A stretch of 64,000 nt of DNA from positions 1,365,659-1,429,658 of the forward strand of contig QXEO01001027.1 in NCBI GenBank assembly GCA_007115705.1, given 5' to 3'. The stretch is from Dactylis glomerata (taxonomy: Eukaryota > Streptophyta > Magnoliopsida > Poales > Poaceae). This document shows, one piece after another, positions 49,545 through 61,529 of the stretch (position 1 is the first letter of the stretch; each line of letters starts with the position of its first letter). The translations under genes were made by a program, and so were the position numbers. The notes below the pieces were generated by a model. That model searched no databases, was not told the origin of the DNA, and saw nothing but the letters and a program-made list of their open reading frames with translations.

Positions 49545-49745
49545 ACTTCCTCCTTCTTGATTTATTAGGTCTGCACGTCTATTTATATCGTTAATTTAAT
49601 CTATATAATATAAATTAAATAAGTAAAAATAATATCGTTAGAAAGAATAACATCTGAAGTTTTTTATGGTATACTTTTTATAATATTTATCTCATGTTAA
49701 CTTGGTCAAATTGTCAATGTAGAAGTACGTGTAAGACTAATAAAC
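49545..49745. mobile_element. Degraded Stowaway-like MITE
   Basis: About 200 bp with inverted ends CTTGATTTATTAGGTCTGCACGT and TACGTGTAAGACTAATAAACTTGAT (reverse). The outermost CTCCCTCC is changed at the left (TTCCTCCTTC) and lost at the right. It is directly adjacent to the intact MITE, and a short CCCTCCGTC stub at 49306 may be a further remnant. Confidence 0.6.
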
Positions 49746-49820
49746 TTGATCAAATTGTCAACCTAGAAGTTCGTTGAAGAACACCTCCTTGGCGATGACA
49801 TCATTCGGGAAACTAGCCCT

Positions 49821-50310
49821 CTACTCGTCCATCAGTTGCTTGTTGCGCTCGGCGATGGCGAGCCGGCGCTGCACCTTGTGGTGGCGGTGACGATCCTCAT
49901 TGTCGAGTAGGCGCGGAGGTGGTACGAGTAACTCCGCCACCTCGAGGGACTCCGCCTCCGAGAAATTGAGGTCACGCCGCGGACGACGGAAATGCAATGC
50001 GGCCGTGTCGTACGCACGCGCCGCCAGCTCCGGCGCATCATACGTGGAGAAGAAGAAGTGGCGAAACGGTGGCGCGTGACAGTTTTCGTGGAGGTTGGAG
50101 AGCGCGGGAGTCGTCGCTTTATAGTGCGCGCGAGAGACCGTGCTGAAAATTTGTAGTGCGGGATAGCGCAATAGCGTGCGCGAGAAAAAAATCTTTCCCC
50201 GCGCCGGTATGGCCCCTCCGCTGAAGGAGGGCGGGAGAGTTCGCGCGCTCTAGCGGTTAAATTGGAATAGCAAGTTCTGTTTCGCGCGACTGTTGGAGAT
50301 GCTCTAAGGA
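49821..50310 (-). pseudogene. Truncated AP2/ERF-like ORF in a transposon-like segment
   Basis: The minus-strand frame contains STYDAPELAARAYDTAALHFR (about 50045-49980), the second half of an AP2/ERF DNA-binding domain. A charged tail follows (RRPRRDLNFSEAESLEVAE ... RRLAIAERNKQLMDE). The first half of the domain, with the WLG strand, is absent. On the upstream side the DNA ends in TTGGAGATGCTCTAA, which resembles the end motif of PIF/Harbinger-like elements (GAGCATCTCCAA). I read it as an AP2-derived ORF carried in repeats. The transposon assignment is weaker than the AP2 match. Confidence 0.55.
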
Positions 50311-50506
50311 CCTACAAATCGAACAACTTATCTACATTTTGAATTTAGATGTGCATTTGCGAAGAACTAGTACTGTGACCCAGCTGGCAAAGCACGAACA
50401 CTTTCAGGACCGAGGATTGCAGTTTACTCCGGCTAAGACGATACCAAACAAATAGAAAGACAATCATAAGCATGATGTATGTTGCGCGTGGATGTAGAGT
50501 AGTGGA

Positions 50507-51040
50507 CTATATTCCCCTGTTCTGCCTCTCGGCGGTGAGGTTGAAGAGTCTCTCGGAGCAGAGCTGGTTGCAGAGCTCCATGTAGACGGAGTAGAGCACC
50601 CTGTCCTTGGCGCCGGTGCGGTGCTGCCTGGTGCGCACGCAGAAGTACTTGAGCTGCTCCAGCGTGCAGTACCCCAGCGTCTGCCCCAGCAGCAGGAACA
50701 CCCAGTTGATCCGCTCCTTCTCCGCCGGTATCACCGGCCGCAGGCTGCTGGTCCGCCCGCACACGTCGCAGTCCGGCGCCGCGGCGGACATCCACGCCTC
50801 CGGCGCGCGGTGGTCGTTCATGTCGCGGACCTCCCGGAACTTGGCGGCGATGTCGTAGGAGATGGTCTTCCGGGCGTAGCAGCAGCGGCACTGCACCTCG
50901 CCCTCGATGGTGGTGATGCCGAGGGCGGAGAGGTGGGAGATGGGGTGGTGGATCGCCACGCGGTTGGTCGCCCACGGAAACGGCGGGCTCGCGATCGCGA
51001 TCGGTGGAACAGTGCCTAGCACACTCATATCCATCGTCAT
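50507..51040 (-). CDS. DUF7086 domain protein
   Basis: A single-exon 177-residue protein. PPFPWATNRVAIHHPISHLS (19-38), GITTIEGEVQCRCC (41-54), KFREVRDMNDHRAPEAWM (67-84), CDVC (91-94), INWVFLLLGQTLGYCTLEQL (111-130) and HRTGAKDRVLYSVYMELCNQL (140-160) follow the layout of the plant DUF7086 family. The two CxxC pairs (51-54, 91-94) suggest a zinc ribbon. No signal peptide is seen. The start at 51040 is the first ATG; Met5 is an alternative. The function of the family is unknown to me. The frame is open across the full domain, so the gene is probably functional, though small single-copy-looking grass genes of this family are often poorly expressed. Confidence 0.82.
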   Translation of the reverse strand: MTMDMSVLGTVPPIAIASPPFPWATNRVAIHHPISHLSALGITTIEGEVQCRCCYARKTISYDIAAKFREVRDMNDHRAPEAWMSAAAPDCDVCGRTSSLRPVIPAEKERINWVFLLLGQTLGYCTLEQLKYFCVRTRQHRTGAKDRVLYSVYMELCNQLCSERLFNLTAERQNRGI

Positions 51041-51239
51041 GGAGCGTCAGATGCAATCGACCGATGCAGGGAACGTACTCAAGGGAGAGCTTTTGTAGGC
51101 GCGCTTGGTCGGCAGACGTCTCGGAGAAGGATCGAAGCGATAGATCAGTGGAGGTTGAGCTTATCACGGGGAGATGGGAGAGGATTTTTCAAAAAACATG
51201 CGCTTTCACATTTTTCCTCGCGGGGGGTTAAAATTATCG

Positions 51240-51722
51240 GTTTTGCTAATTCTCAGCTAACTGAGAATTAGATTAGGGCTCAGTCACTTCTAGAACCGTT
51301 AGATCTATCCATCAAGATTCGTGCCATATCTTATCCTTACCCATCCCTTTCTTCTTCCTGGCTACCAACGTGCGACCCGGCGGCGCCGACGGCGCGGCTG
51401 GCCGCGGCGGAGGCGGTGGAGGGGAGCAAAGGAACTTAGGGTGGGGGGTGAGGGGGGGGGGGGGCGGCGCCGGAGAAGATGCGGCGCTCGCCGGAGTTAG
51501 AGGGATGGCCGGGGCGGTGCCGGACCGGCGGAGGGAGAGCTCGGGGCAGGGCGGGGCGGCGAGGTGCGCGGAAGCGCGCCGGCCACGGGCGGGGTGGTTG
51601 GCGGTTCGGCCGGCGGTTCGGCGGGGGAGGCGGAGGCGCTCGCCGGAGGTAGGGAAGGAAGCTGACGTCAGTTGACTGAGAACTAACCTAGTTCTCAGTC
51701 GACTGGGCGTTAGAGAGACCCT
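51240..51722. mobile_element. Possible DNA transposon with palindromic ends and a GC-rich core
   Basis: The left end contains AATTCTCAGCTAACTGAGAATTAG then GGGCTCAGTC. The right end contains GACTGAGAACTAACC and AGTTCTCAGTCGACTGGGCG, so both ends are palindromic and related to each other in inverse orientation. The core is a GC-rich block with a G(12) run near 51450. No transposase and no clean target duplication were seen, and the superfamily is not assigned. Confidence 0.4.
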
Positions 51723-52529
51723 AAAATTATTACGTATCCACATTCTCTATTTTTGTGATTGTTAGTTCAGATTCTTCCGAGAAAAAAAAAATACTTCTAC
51801 AGATAAGTAGAGAGCATGTTAACGTCGCACCCCTCTGAATCTGTTACTCTTAGAGTGCCGTGATAAGTGGCGTATATTTTGAATTTTTAACCCTGTACAG
51901 GTGTCGCACCCCTCCGAAACACTGAAACTTCGTATGATACCCCTTCTGGTTGTGAAGTATACTAGCTGAGTGTCCGTGCGTTGCTACGACCTCTCTAGTT
52001 TATTTTGTCGTTATATATCTAAATTTGTTACATGTGAAAATTCATGTGTATAGTATTCTATAAAACATAAAGAATCCATATTCGTTCAATTTTACTTTAA
52101 AAAAGCTAACTGAACATCATATGCATTAAAAGGAAGTGACTCAACCATTTTTTTTAATTTGACATCAATTTATATTCTTGTATAATGTCATAAATATTGT
52201 CTTTAGTTCCATCATTTACGTCAAGAGGTACAAGGTGATGTTTGACTGGATGTCATTTTTCTCGGGGGATGCAACAGTGTACCTAGCCCAATGAACACAT
52301 ATATATAAGACATCGGCCCACCTATAATTGCATTCCTTATCCATCATTTATATTTATATTTGATTAAGAGATAAACATGACATTTTAAGCCTAAGATGGA
52401 AATCGGGCAAATTTGACTTTCACTTGGAGCTCTGTAAAATATTTCTACTCCATATTTTTGTAGATCACGATGGAAGCATGAAATCTCACTCTCTATATCC
52501 CACTCAGATATACTATATTGATTTTGCAT

Positions 52530-52621
<92 letters not shown>

Positions 52622-54035
52622 CACAAACATTTCATACATCATAATCTTGATATAACAAAACAATTCACATGAACAAAATATGAAGATGAAAATCCATACA
52701 ACAATACGGAATGTTCACCAACTCCATGGAGCAACAATCACCCATCCTAGTAATTTCATAATCCTTAGCAGGTAATCGTCAAAATTTAAAAAAAATGTAA
52801 GCAACAGCTAACAATCTTTCTATCTCTGAACTTCTCTCATACTCATGTAGTAAAGAGGGTGCAGAGATCAATATCAGCAGCTTTTAAATCAATCGAGAGA
52901 GCAGCATACCATATCACCAGCAATAGAGATAACAAGTTAACAATCAGGAAACAAAGACATTCAGCAAAGCAGCTCTGTATTTAATGTCCACACTGGCTGC
53001 TCTGTAGTTGCATGCCTTACAATGCACGGGTGCTAAACCATACGGAGTAGTAAGAAATTGCATTCATAAAATTGCATAGCAGGATCATTAACATGGCTGG
53101 ATAATCAAAATTTGAACACTTCTGCAATTCATCAAATAGACTCCGCCGGTAACAGACAAATCTGACAACATGCTCGGATAACCTATGGAACAACATACTC
53201 ACAAGGTTCTCACTTCTCAGCAAGAATTGTTAGCTCAGGTCACAACCTGAGGTTGCGGCGTTGTGCATCACAGCTGCTTAAAAGCAATTAAGCTCAATCA
53301 GAACGAGATGGACTTAACATCTAACACAGACCATAGTAGAGTATCACCAAATCATATGACAAACATAGTTCATCCTCTCCAGGCCATGAAAATCAGGGAG
53401 AAGCATGTTGGTAGAGTCAGCACCTTCAGATTCAGCTTGGTTTAGACGGAGGAAGAAGGAAGAGCGGCACTCAATTTGGAACAAAAGACGTTATGCTGCC
53501 GATGTGAGTGCTTGTCCCAGGAGGCCAGGAGACGGTTGGGCACTGAAGGACGTCTTGGTTGAGGCTGGAGAAGAAGAGGTGGACTCCACCTCAGACCACC
53601 ACTCGACCACGGCCAGTAGCCACCGCCAAACTTGACGGCAAACACGACCTCCACAAAAGCGCAAAATAGCACCCACATCCACCGCACGCTACCGGGAGTA
53701 GGGCCCCATCTCCTGTTCCGACCTCCTGCTGGCCACTTCGCCGACAGGCCTTAAGCGCGCCACCCACCCCGCCTCCTCGAGGGAGGTCGTCTTCATCCCC
53801 ACGCAGCACGCCCCTGCTGACTCTGGCGACGCCCACTTCCAGTTCGTCAGGTGCCAACGCGCCGCCACCTACATCGTGACCTCCGGGCTGCCCGGCTCAT
53901 GAAATAATCGCGGACTTACACGATGGTTCATCATCTTCCATGTTGCGAGCTCCTCTTCCCCTAAAAATTTCCTCCAATTTGGTCTTCCAAATCAGCAACA
54001 AATCCAGCAAATCTTCAATTATCTTTATATCACTT
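51723..54035. other. No recognisable gene; contains a microsatellite
   Basis: The stretch is mostly AT-rich with no domain on either strand. A GC-rich patch at 53480-53900 has overlapping open frames in several phases with no recognisable protein. Confidence 0.4.
52537..52616. repeat. (TC)40 microsatellite
   Basis: Uninterrupted dinucleotide run of about 80 bp, likely to be length-polymorphic. Confidence 0.97.
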
Positions 54036-54923
54036 TTTTTCGATAAAGGGCTTTTATTACTTAGAAAGCAATTACACCCGGCCTCTGCATAACAAGATGC
54101 ACGCAGCCGTCCAATAGTTCATGGTTCAAAATAAAGGCAAAATATATATCATAGCGAGCAATTGTAAATCGCCTAAGTAGCTGTAGGAGGACCAATCCTA
54201 AGATTATGCTGCCACCCATGTGGGGAAAAAATATCCCTCGCCGTAGCCTCCAATCGTGTACAGACCTCCGTAAACAGGTCTCTGTTCTCCAGCCGCTGAA
54301 GAGGTGACCACAAACGGAGCGTAGCGGTACATCTGTAAATAACCTGCAAAAGAGAACAATTTTTATTATCAAAAACTTTATCATTTCTACATAGCCAAAG
54401 CGACCAGATAATGGCTATCGCTCCCACCCTAAGTAGCTTTCTAAACCTGAGAACGATACCATGAAGCCAATTTCCAAAAACATTGGCAACACTAGTCGGA
54501 GGGTACAGGCTGGAAGCAGCTTGGATGATTGACCATATAGATCTGGCAAAGCGGCATTGGAAGAAAAGGTGTTTGATAGTCTCGTCTTGCTGACAGAACA
54601 CACACATTTTGCATCCATGCCAATTACGCCTAGCAAGGTTGTCTTTGGTTAGGATCACTCCCCGACGTAAATACCAGGCAAAAATTTTGTTTTTTAGCGG
54701 TATCTTCATCTTCCAAATCTTCTTGTTATTATAAACTGGTATATCAGATTGCATAATTGCTTTGTAAAGAGAGTCTACCGAGAAGGTCCCGTTTGTGTGG
54801 AGATTCCAACGGAATTCATCTGGACCTGGGGACAACTAAATGGACTCCAAACGTTGTTGTAAGGCAGTCCAATCAGCTAACCTGTTACCCAATAGGTCTC
54901 TTCTAAACGATACAGCCGGCGGT
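54036..54923 (-). pseudogene. LINE 3' half with zf-RVT domain
   Basis: On the minus strand, FRWNLHTNGTFSVDSLYKAI, WKMKIPLKNKIFAWYLRRGV, CKMCVFCQQDETIKHLFFQC and WSIIQAAS are the zinc-binding RT-associated region (zf-RVT) that ends L1-type plant LINEs. A stop (TAG, 54836-54838) separates it from the preceding LADWTALQQRLESI. The 3' end has GATGCAGAGGCCGGGTG-type UTR and an A-run at about 54040, consistent with a true LINE terminus. Its 5' side is cut off by the LTR element starting at 54924. Confidence 0.88.
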
Positions 54924-56866
54924 TGACACGTCTCCAACGTATCTATAATTTTTGATGCTCCATGCTTGTTTTTACACCATTTGCCTACTGTTTTGTTACA
55001 CTTCGTGACACTTTTTTGCATTTTCCGGAACTAACCTATTAACGAGTTGCCACAGTGCCAGTTCCCTGTTTTGTGCTGTTTTTGTGTTTCAGAAGTGATA
55101 CACAGGAAATATTCTCGGAATTGGACGAAACAAGTTCCTGAAGTCTTATTTTACCCGGAAGCTTCCAGAGATCCGAAGGAGAGTAGGAGGGGGGCCACCA
55201 GGGCCCCACACACAGGGCTGGCGCGGCCTGGGCCTGGGCCGCGCCAACCTGGCGTGAGGGCGCCTGGCTCCTCCTCTGACATCGCCCCTTCGCCTATAAA
55301 GACCCCCCGACGGAAAAAACCTAAGTACCCGATCACTTTTCTAGAACACATCGCGATCCGCCGCCGCCATCGACCCGAAGATCGGGAGGGTCCAGAAGCT
55401 CTTCCCGGCACCCTGCCGGAGAGGGGAATCGCCATCGGAGGTCTTCTTCATCGCCATGCTTGCCTCCGGAGCGATGAGTGAGTAGTCTACCTTGGACTAT
55501 GGGTCCATAGCAGTAGCTAGATGGTTGTCTCCTCCACCATGTGCTTCATGTTTAGATCTCATGAGCTGCCCTACATGATTGAGATCACCGTTATGTAATT
55601 CTACATGTTTGGTTTGTTGGGATCCGATGAATATTGGTGTTTATGATTGAGTTGTTGTACTGAATATTATCTTTTGTTATCTCTATGTTGTTTATGATCT
55701 TGCATGCTCTCCGTTGTTAGTAGCTATCTTGGCCGAGTAGTTGCTAGTGACTCCAAGAGGGGGTATTTATGCTCGATAGTGGGTTCATGCCTCTATTTAA
55801 CCTGGGGGAGTGACAGAAACCTCTAAGGTTGTAGATGTGCTTTTGCTACTAGGGAGAAAACAACATTCATATGCTCAAGGGCATATGCTTTGTTTACATT
55901 ACACACTTTGCTTAATGCAATTATCCGTTGTTCGCAACTTAATACTTGTGGAGTTCTCGTATTGATTCGCCACAAGTGGATTATTAGTCATAGATGCAGT
56001 TGGATGGCGGTCTATGTATTTTGTTGTAATGCCCAGAGTAAATCTCATAGTGATCTTCTTGACATATCACGTTTATCTTTATTCTATCAATTGCCCAACT
56101 GTAATTTGTTTACCCAGCATGTGTTATTTATCTTATGGAGAGACACCATTAGTGAACTGTGGACCCCGGTCCTATTTCCATCATATTGCTATCACCTGTT
56201 TACTTTACTCGCACTGTTTACTTTATTCGCATACTCTATTGTTTTCCACTCGATACGCTCATAACCTTTGTTTCAAGCAAACCGGTGAGATTGACAACAT
56301 CATCGCAAGTTGGGAACGAAGTACTTGGTTGTGTTGTGTGCAGGTTCCGCATTGCAGCTAGCAAGCAAAGCTTGGACGAGGCGCCATATATAAATTGTCC
56401 GAAGCTGTCGCAAGCTAGCAAGCATCACTTTCAGTCGTTTGTCTCTCCTCTCCAAGATCGACATACCTTGGTTTCTTAACTGGGGGAAAACTAGCTGCTA
56501 TACTCATCACACCTTCCTCTTGGGGTTCCCAACGGGCTGGTTATTCACCACGCACAAGGACCATCTGCTACATGCCAGCAGCTTCTTTTCTGGCGCCGTT
56601 GCTGGGGAGGAAGTAGAAGACTTCTGCGAGGGGAGTTTTTTCGCACGCACATCCTTTACTTTGTTATTGTTTTGCTTTACTTTATTTATTTTACCTGCAT
56701 CGTTTTATATCAAAAACCCAAAAAAATTAGAATCCTTGGTAGTTGTTATTTCTTTACTTTTAGTTTATCATGTTGATCCCTAAGTACGTTCTGGAGGACC
56801 TCTCAGTAGGTAGTGGTTCGATTATTGGCAAAAGTAACATTGAGGAGTTCTTTAATCACATTAGTA
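54924..56866 (+). mobile_element. LTR retrotransposon F (5' LTR and start of the internal region)
   Basis: The LTR starts TGACACGTCTCC, has a TATA box (CTATAAAG, about 55294) and appears to end near 56580. The primer-binding site TGGCGCCGTTGCTGGGGA follows at 56591, one base off the tRNA-Asp complement. About 275 bp of internal DNA follow before the CACTA element begins at 56867. Its body and 3' LTR must lie beyond the CACTA element, outside the window. It belongs to the subfamily of element A and shares the first about 250 bp of LTR with E1/E2. Confidence 0.8.
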
Positions 56867-57080
56867 CACTAGTGGGGACGGGGCCTCCAGTCCCGGCCCG
56901 TAAGGGGCTTTAGTCCCGGTTTGCAAACCGGGACCCCAGCCGCGGGACTAAAGGCTGAACCTTTAGTCCCGGCCCGCTTACCAGCCGGGACTGGAGGGTG
57001 TCCACGTGGGCAGCTTGGAGCGAATCAGGGCTAGGACCTTTAGTCCCGGTTTGTAACACAGACCGGGACTAAAGGCATCT
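56867..57080. repeat. CACTA terminal inverted repeat and subterminal repeats
   Basis: CACTAGTGGGGACGG is followed by at least seven copies, in both orientations, of TTTAGTCCCGG or its complement (for example around 56913, 56952, 56964 and 57040, 57062). In En/Spm such motifs are the binding sites of the TnpA protein. Confidence 0.85.
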
Positions 57081-57304
57081 GCAGATTTTTGGTTTTTGCT
57101 TTAGGGTTTTAGGGTTTACTGGTTTTAGGGTTTTATTTGTTCGGGGGATTAACGTGATGCCTCGTTTGGTGCATTGGTGTTCGGGAATTAGTTTATGCAT
57201 ATATATAAGATTAACTTATCTTACAAGCGAGCATATATATACAATTATATGGAGACCAGAATTATCGGGACTAGAGCCCGTCTATTCGATTACATGGACC
57301 AACA

Positions 57305-60300
57305 TCAGTAATGGCCCCTAGCTACACTAAATCGTCCTTTGTCGTCTATAGCTTCTATTCTCAGAAAGGTCGCCAGCTCCTCTGCAACAGCAATCGCGCG
57401 TTGCTCTGGTAGGTACTTCTCCCGCATGGCCGTGTACTATATAAGAAGAGGAGATGAATATGAATATCAATCATGATAACAAAGAATGACGAGTAAAAAT
57501 AGAGGTGTGAATGTTTATTGCTTACATCGTATCTGTAATCCTTGTGCTCAGAGGTAAACGTGCGAATGGTCTCGCAAACATAGTATCCACATAGATGCGT
57601 CCCCCGTGGCTGCTGGTCGCACTTTACGAGAATAGAATATATATAATCAAAATAATAATCTAGCATTACAAAAGTATTGAAAATAGAAGTATATCATACT
57701 ACTACTTACCTGAGCCGCTCTAAAGGTCAGCTTCTCATGCCGGATACCGGGAGTCACGCACTTGAACCGCTTCCAAACCCTGCCCGACAAGGATAATGAT
57801 TTGCTAAGTTTTTCATTAATTGATATATCAGAAAATCATCGAAAGAGACCGATAGAGCGCAAGAATGATTGAAATTACCCTTGGAGCATGTCCTGCAGGC
57901 TTTGGAACTGTTCCAAGGGTCTCGATAATGGGTCGAAGGCATCAACTCTTCCCTTATCGATTTGAATGTCCAACAGAATCCAGTGGTAGCTGCACATGTA
58001 TATATATATGTGTCAGTAACTTATCAATTACACTCATAAGTGAATGGACACAACAGAGTAAGACCCTCACTTGAAGTTGTATGGAAACAGTATGTGGTCA
58101 CAGTAATTTTGATCTGTTAGAAACCTTAGAAGGTTTTCCTCCGTCTCCTTGGGGTTATCAGTTAGCGTCTTTATATGTATTTTATCTGGGTCAATAAACC
58201 CAATATTTAGGATGTTCCTACTTTTACATTCCAGAATCTTCATTCTGCATAATAGAGTACAAGTCAGAACGGAACAAGTTATATGTAGACAATGAATTGA
58301 AATAACTGAACAAGTTATATGTAGACAATGAATTGAAATAATTGAACAAGTTATATGTAGACAACGAATTGAAAAACTTACAGACAATAGCAACTCATAA
58401 GCGATTTGTCGAGGGCGTCGGCATTGTACATCTGGAAGAGTTCATCAAAGTCGATATGGATGTCTTCGGGACGGCCGTAGTACTCCCGTGGGACAAGCGC
58501 CACGATCATCGTTCTCCCTTTCTTTGATTCACTTAAGTACCATGTATGCAAGTAACGCATATTTGTTGGGAGATCATCAAACTTCTCTTTGCTGACCAAA
58601 GGCGCTCCCATGACAAACTGTGGCTTAGGGGCTACCACAGCCTTGGGTACCACGTCGTCTTGAGAAGCCAGAATGACTTCAACCGGGATACCCCATTCAT
58701 CCGCCCACTTCTTTGCTAATCCCAAATCTTGCCCCTGCACCAGAGAGGGAACATTCTCGGGTAACACCCTGAGGGGTGGGATCGACTGATTGGCCTGTTG
58801 TCCAAGCTGAGGAACGTCTGATCTTATTTTGCTTGTAGTTGAACTTGATTTGCTCCCACTTGCACTTGCACTTGCACGTGACTTGCTCTTTTGCCCTTCC
58901 TTCTGCAATGTGCGTGTATAGTCGTCAGGCTTATGGTGTAACTCATACTGTGATGGAAGGGTCGTGAAGTATTTTGCATATGCTATTTGCTTCTCGGTGT
59001 ATTCCGGGCGGGGCTCGGGTTCCTTCTTTTTCATCTGCGCATCATAATGTTCTTTTGCTATCCTGGCGTTTTCCTCGTCGGTACGATCATAAGGTCTGAT
59101 AGGAAGATTAGCATGAGGTACCTTTGGGAGGGGCGACAGTTTGCGCTTTGGGGAGCTCCGTCGCTTAGAACTCATGGACGGAGCGTTCTTGCTGGCACGC
59201 TTCCGCTTAGTATCCTTAGCGGGCGGCGGCGGAGACGGCCGACCCAAGTCCGGCGGCGGTGATCGAGATGGACTCATGTTGTGGTGGCCGTCGTCATGTG
59301 GAGGGCTTGGAGGTGATGGAGGTGTAGGTGACCTGCGACGACTCGGAGGCGGTGTTGTCCTTGGGGCCGAGCCTGGAAGCTTGATGTAGTTCTTGTCCCA
59401 TAGGATGACTCCACCCAGTACTTCTCCGAGTGTCCTCTCATCTTCGGGTCCTGCCATGTCGAGCTCCATACCATGAAACCCCGCCATGATTTCATCCACC
59501 CCGACTTTAGCAAAGCCAGCTGGAATCTCACGGCCATGCCAGCGTGCATCAGGGCCAGAAGGTAAAGCTTGTCCGACGGCCACCTTCATGGATATGTTCT
59601 TGAATTTCTGATGGAGTTCACATGATGTTGACTCCTTGATTCCATCCACGGGGTAGCCAGGACCGCCCTCTATCATTCTTCGTGCATCATCGGGCGGGGC
59701 CTCAGATTCAGCCACGCTGCTTTTCCGCTTAGATGGGGCGCCGATAATATCGAGTCCAGGATCTTCCTGGCGCGCTACTCCTCTAAGCTCGTCAATCTGC
59801 TTCTGTTGCTCGTTAAGCCTGGCAAGCAACTGGTTGAACTTGTCATTCTCCTCATCCTGCTGTCGCTTCTTTGCTCTCGCCCGGCTTCTGTAAGTGTCTT
59901 GGTCTCTGGCAAACCCAAGCCACCACGGGTAAGAAGGACCGAAGCCTCGCGTTCGTCCTCCATGTTCATCATTGCCGAGGACCAGTGTGAGCAAATCTTT
60001 CTCTCTATCTGCAGTGAACTGTCTTTTTCCCTCTTTAATTTCTTTCACTATCTTTTTCCAATTCTCCCTGGGTATCCTAAGACCGTCACTGCAGATAAGG
60101 TCCCCTGTTTCTTCGTCATACGAACCACCATGCGCAAGGAAGAAATTCCTTGCTCTCATTTCCCACTCATCACGGATGGGTTCAGGTATGATGCCTTTAG
60201 CTAGCAAATCTTGCTCTTTCTTATCCCACTTTGGGATGGCAGTCTCATAGCCCCCTGGCCCCAGCGTGTGGTGATATTTCTTCTTGTCGGCATTTTTCTT

Positions 60301-61165
60301 GTTCTTTTCTGATAATGCCTTGGCATCTTCTGACTCCTTGTACTCCTGAAATGCCTTCCAGTGATTCGCCTGCTTGGCTAGATACCCCTCGAATACTGGC
60401 ACTTTCTTTGTCTTCTTATACTCTTTCCATAGCTTCTTCTTCCAGCTACGGAACAGTTCGGCCATCTTCTTTAGAGTCCACTGCTTGACTTTGGCCCTCA
60501 GTTTATTTGCGGCGTCTTCATTCTCACATTCTGGCAGGGCGAAATGTGACATGATATCATTCCAAAGATTATCTTTGTACCTTTCGGCGACATAGTCACT
60601 ATCGGCTGCCCCTTTGCGCTTGTTCCACTCCCGAACGCTGATCGGGACGTGATCCCTAACGAGAACTCCGCATTGCTTCTTGAATGTGTCAGCAGCATTC
60701 TTAGGAAGCTTTGGTTCGCCCGTAGGCAATATCACCTCAAAGGTGTAATGCGTCCGTGCGTCCAACTTTTTAGTCGGGCCTCGTTTCGTAGCTTTGCTCG
60801 ATGTGGAGGCCTAAGAGGGAGAAACATTCGTCAAATGAATGTATATTTATACAATATAGAGCTATCTCCAATATTATTCACATATTACAAGTGATTGTCG
60901 AACTTCATATGTATACCTCGCCGGACTTTATTATTTCTCCACCGGCTTCTCCACCGGCTTCTCCATCAGTGGAGCTATCACCTTCTCCGTCATTGGAGCT
61001 ATCTCCGGCCCCATCGGCTTCATCTTCGTGTCGATCAACCTCCATTCCATCTCCGGAGGGGTTTAGATATGACGACGGAGATTCAGCAGGTTCAACGTCG
61101 GGGGCGTCTTTGATTATATCTTCGATAAGTTCTTCCTCTTCGAGGTTCCTGCTATGTGGATCCAT
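57305..61165 (-). CDS. CACTA TNP1-like protein fused to a Ulp1-type cysteine protease
   Basis: Seven exons join without a break: 61165-60917, 60810-58382, 58244-58071, 57989-57879, 57779-57710, 57621-57526 and 57436-57305. They total 3261 bp, or 1086 residues, and every intron is GT...AG. Exon 1 is acidic (MDPHSRNLEEEELIEDIIKD). Exon 2 is the large TNP1-type region: basic coiled segments (WKAFQEYKESEDAKALSEKN), a Pro/Ser/Arg-rich linker (about 545-620) and a conserved C-terminal block (MRYLHTWYLSESKKGRTMI). Exons 3-7 are a C48/Ulp1 protease domain with the triad visible: H953 (YHWILLD), D967 (VDAFDPL), C1022 (GTHLCGYYVCE), plus Q1014/Q1015. By family knowledge the N-terminal part should bind the transposon ends and the protease could act on SUMO-like conjugates; the target is unknown. 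Confidence 0.9.
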
Positions 61166-61237
61166 AGTTTCTGCAAAATAACGACATTTGATTAACTAAT
61201 AAACTAACAAACTTAAAAATACTAACAATATATGATG

Positions 61238-61440
61238 CTAGATTATTATTCTATTTCTATTTGCAAAGTAATTCTATTTCTATTTGCAAAGTACTTCTAT
61301 TTCTATTTGCAAAGTAATTCTATTTCTATTTGCAAAAATATTTCTATTTCTATTTGCAAAGTAATTCTATTTCTATTTGCAAAATAATTCTATTTCTAAT
61401 TGCAAAGTAATTCTATTTCTATTTGCAAAAATACTTCTAA
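61238..61440. repeat. Minisatellite, about 23-bp unit
   Basis: ATTCTATTTCTATTTGCAAAGTA is repeated about nine times with small changes, upstream of the TNP1 coding start. Confidence 0.9.
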
Positions 61441-61529
61441 CTAAAAAAATACTTCTAAATACTTCTAACTCTAAACTAAGTACTCCTAACAAACAATTAA
61501 CTAACTAAATTAACTAACAAATAACTTAA

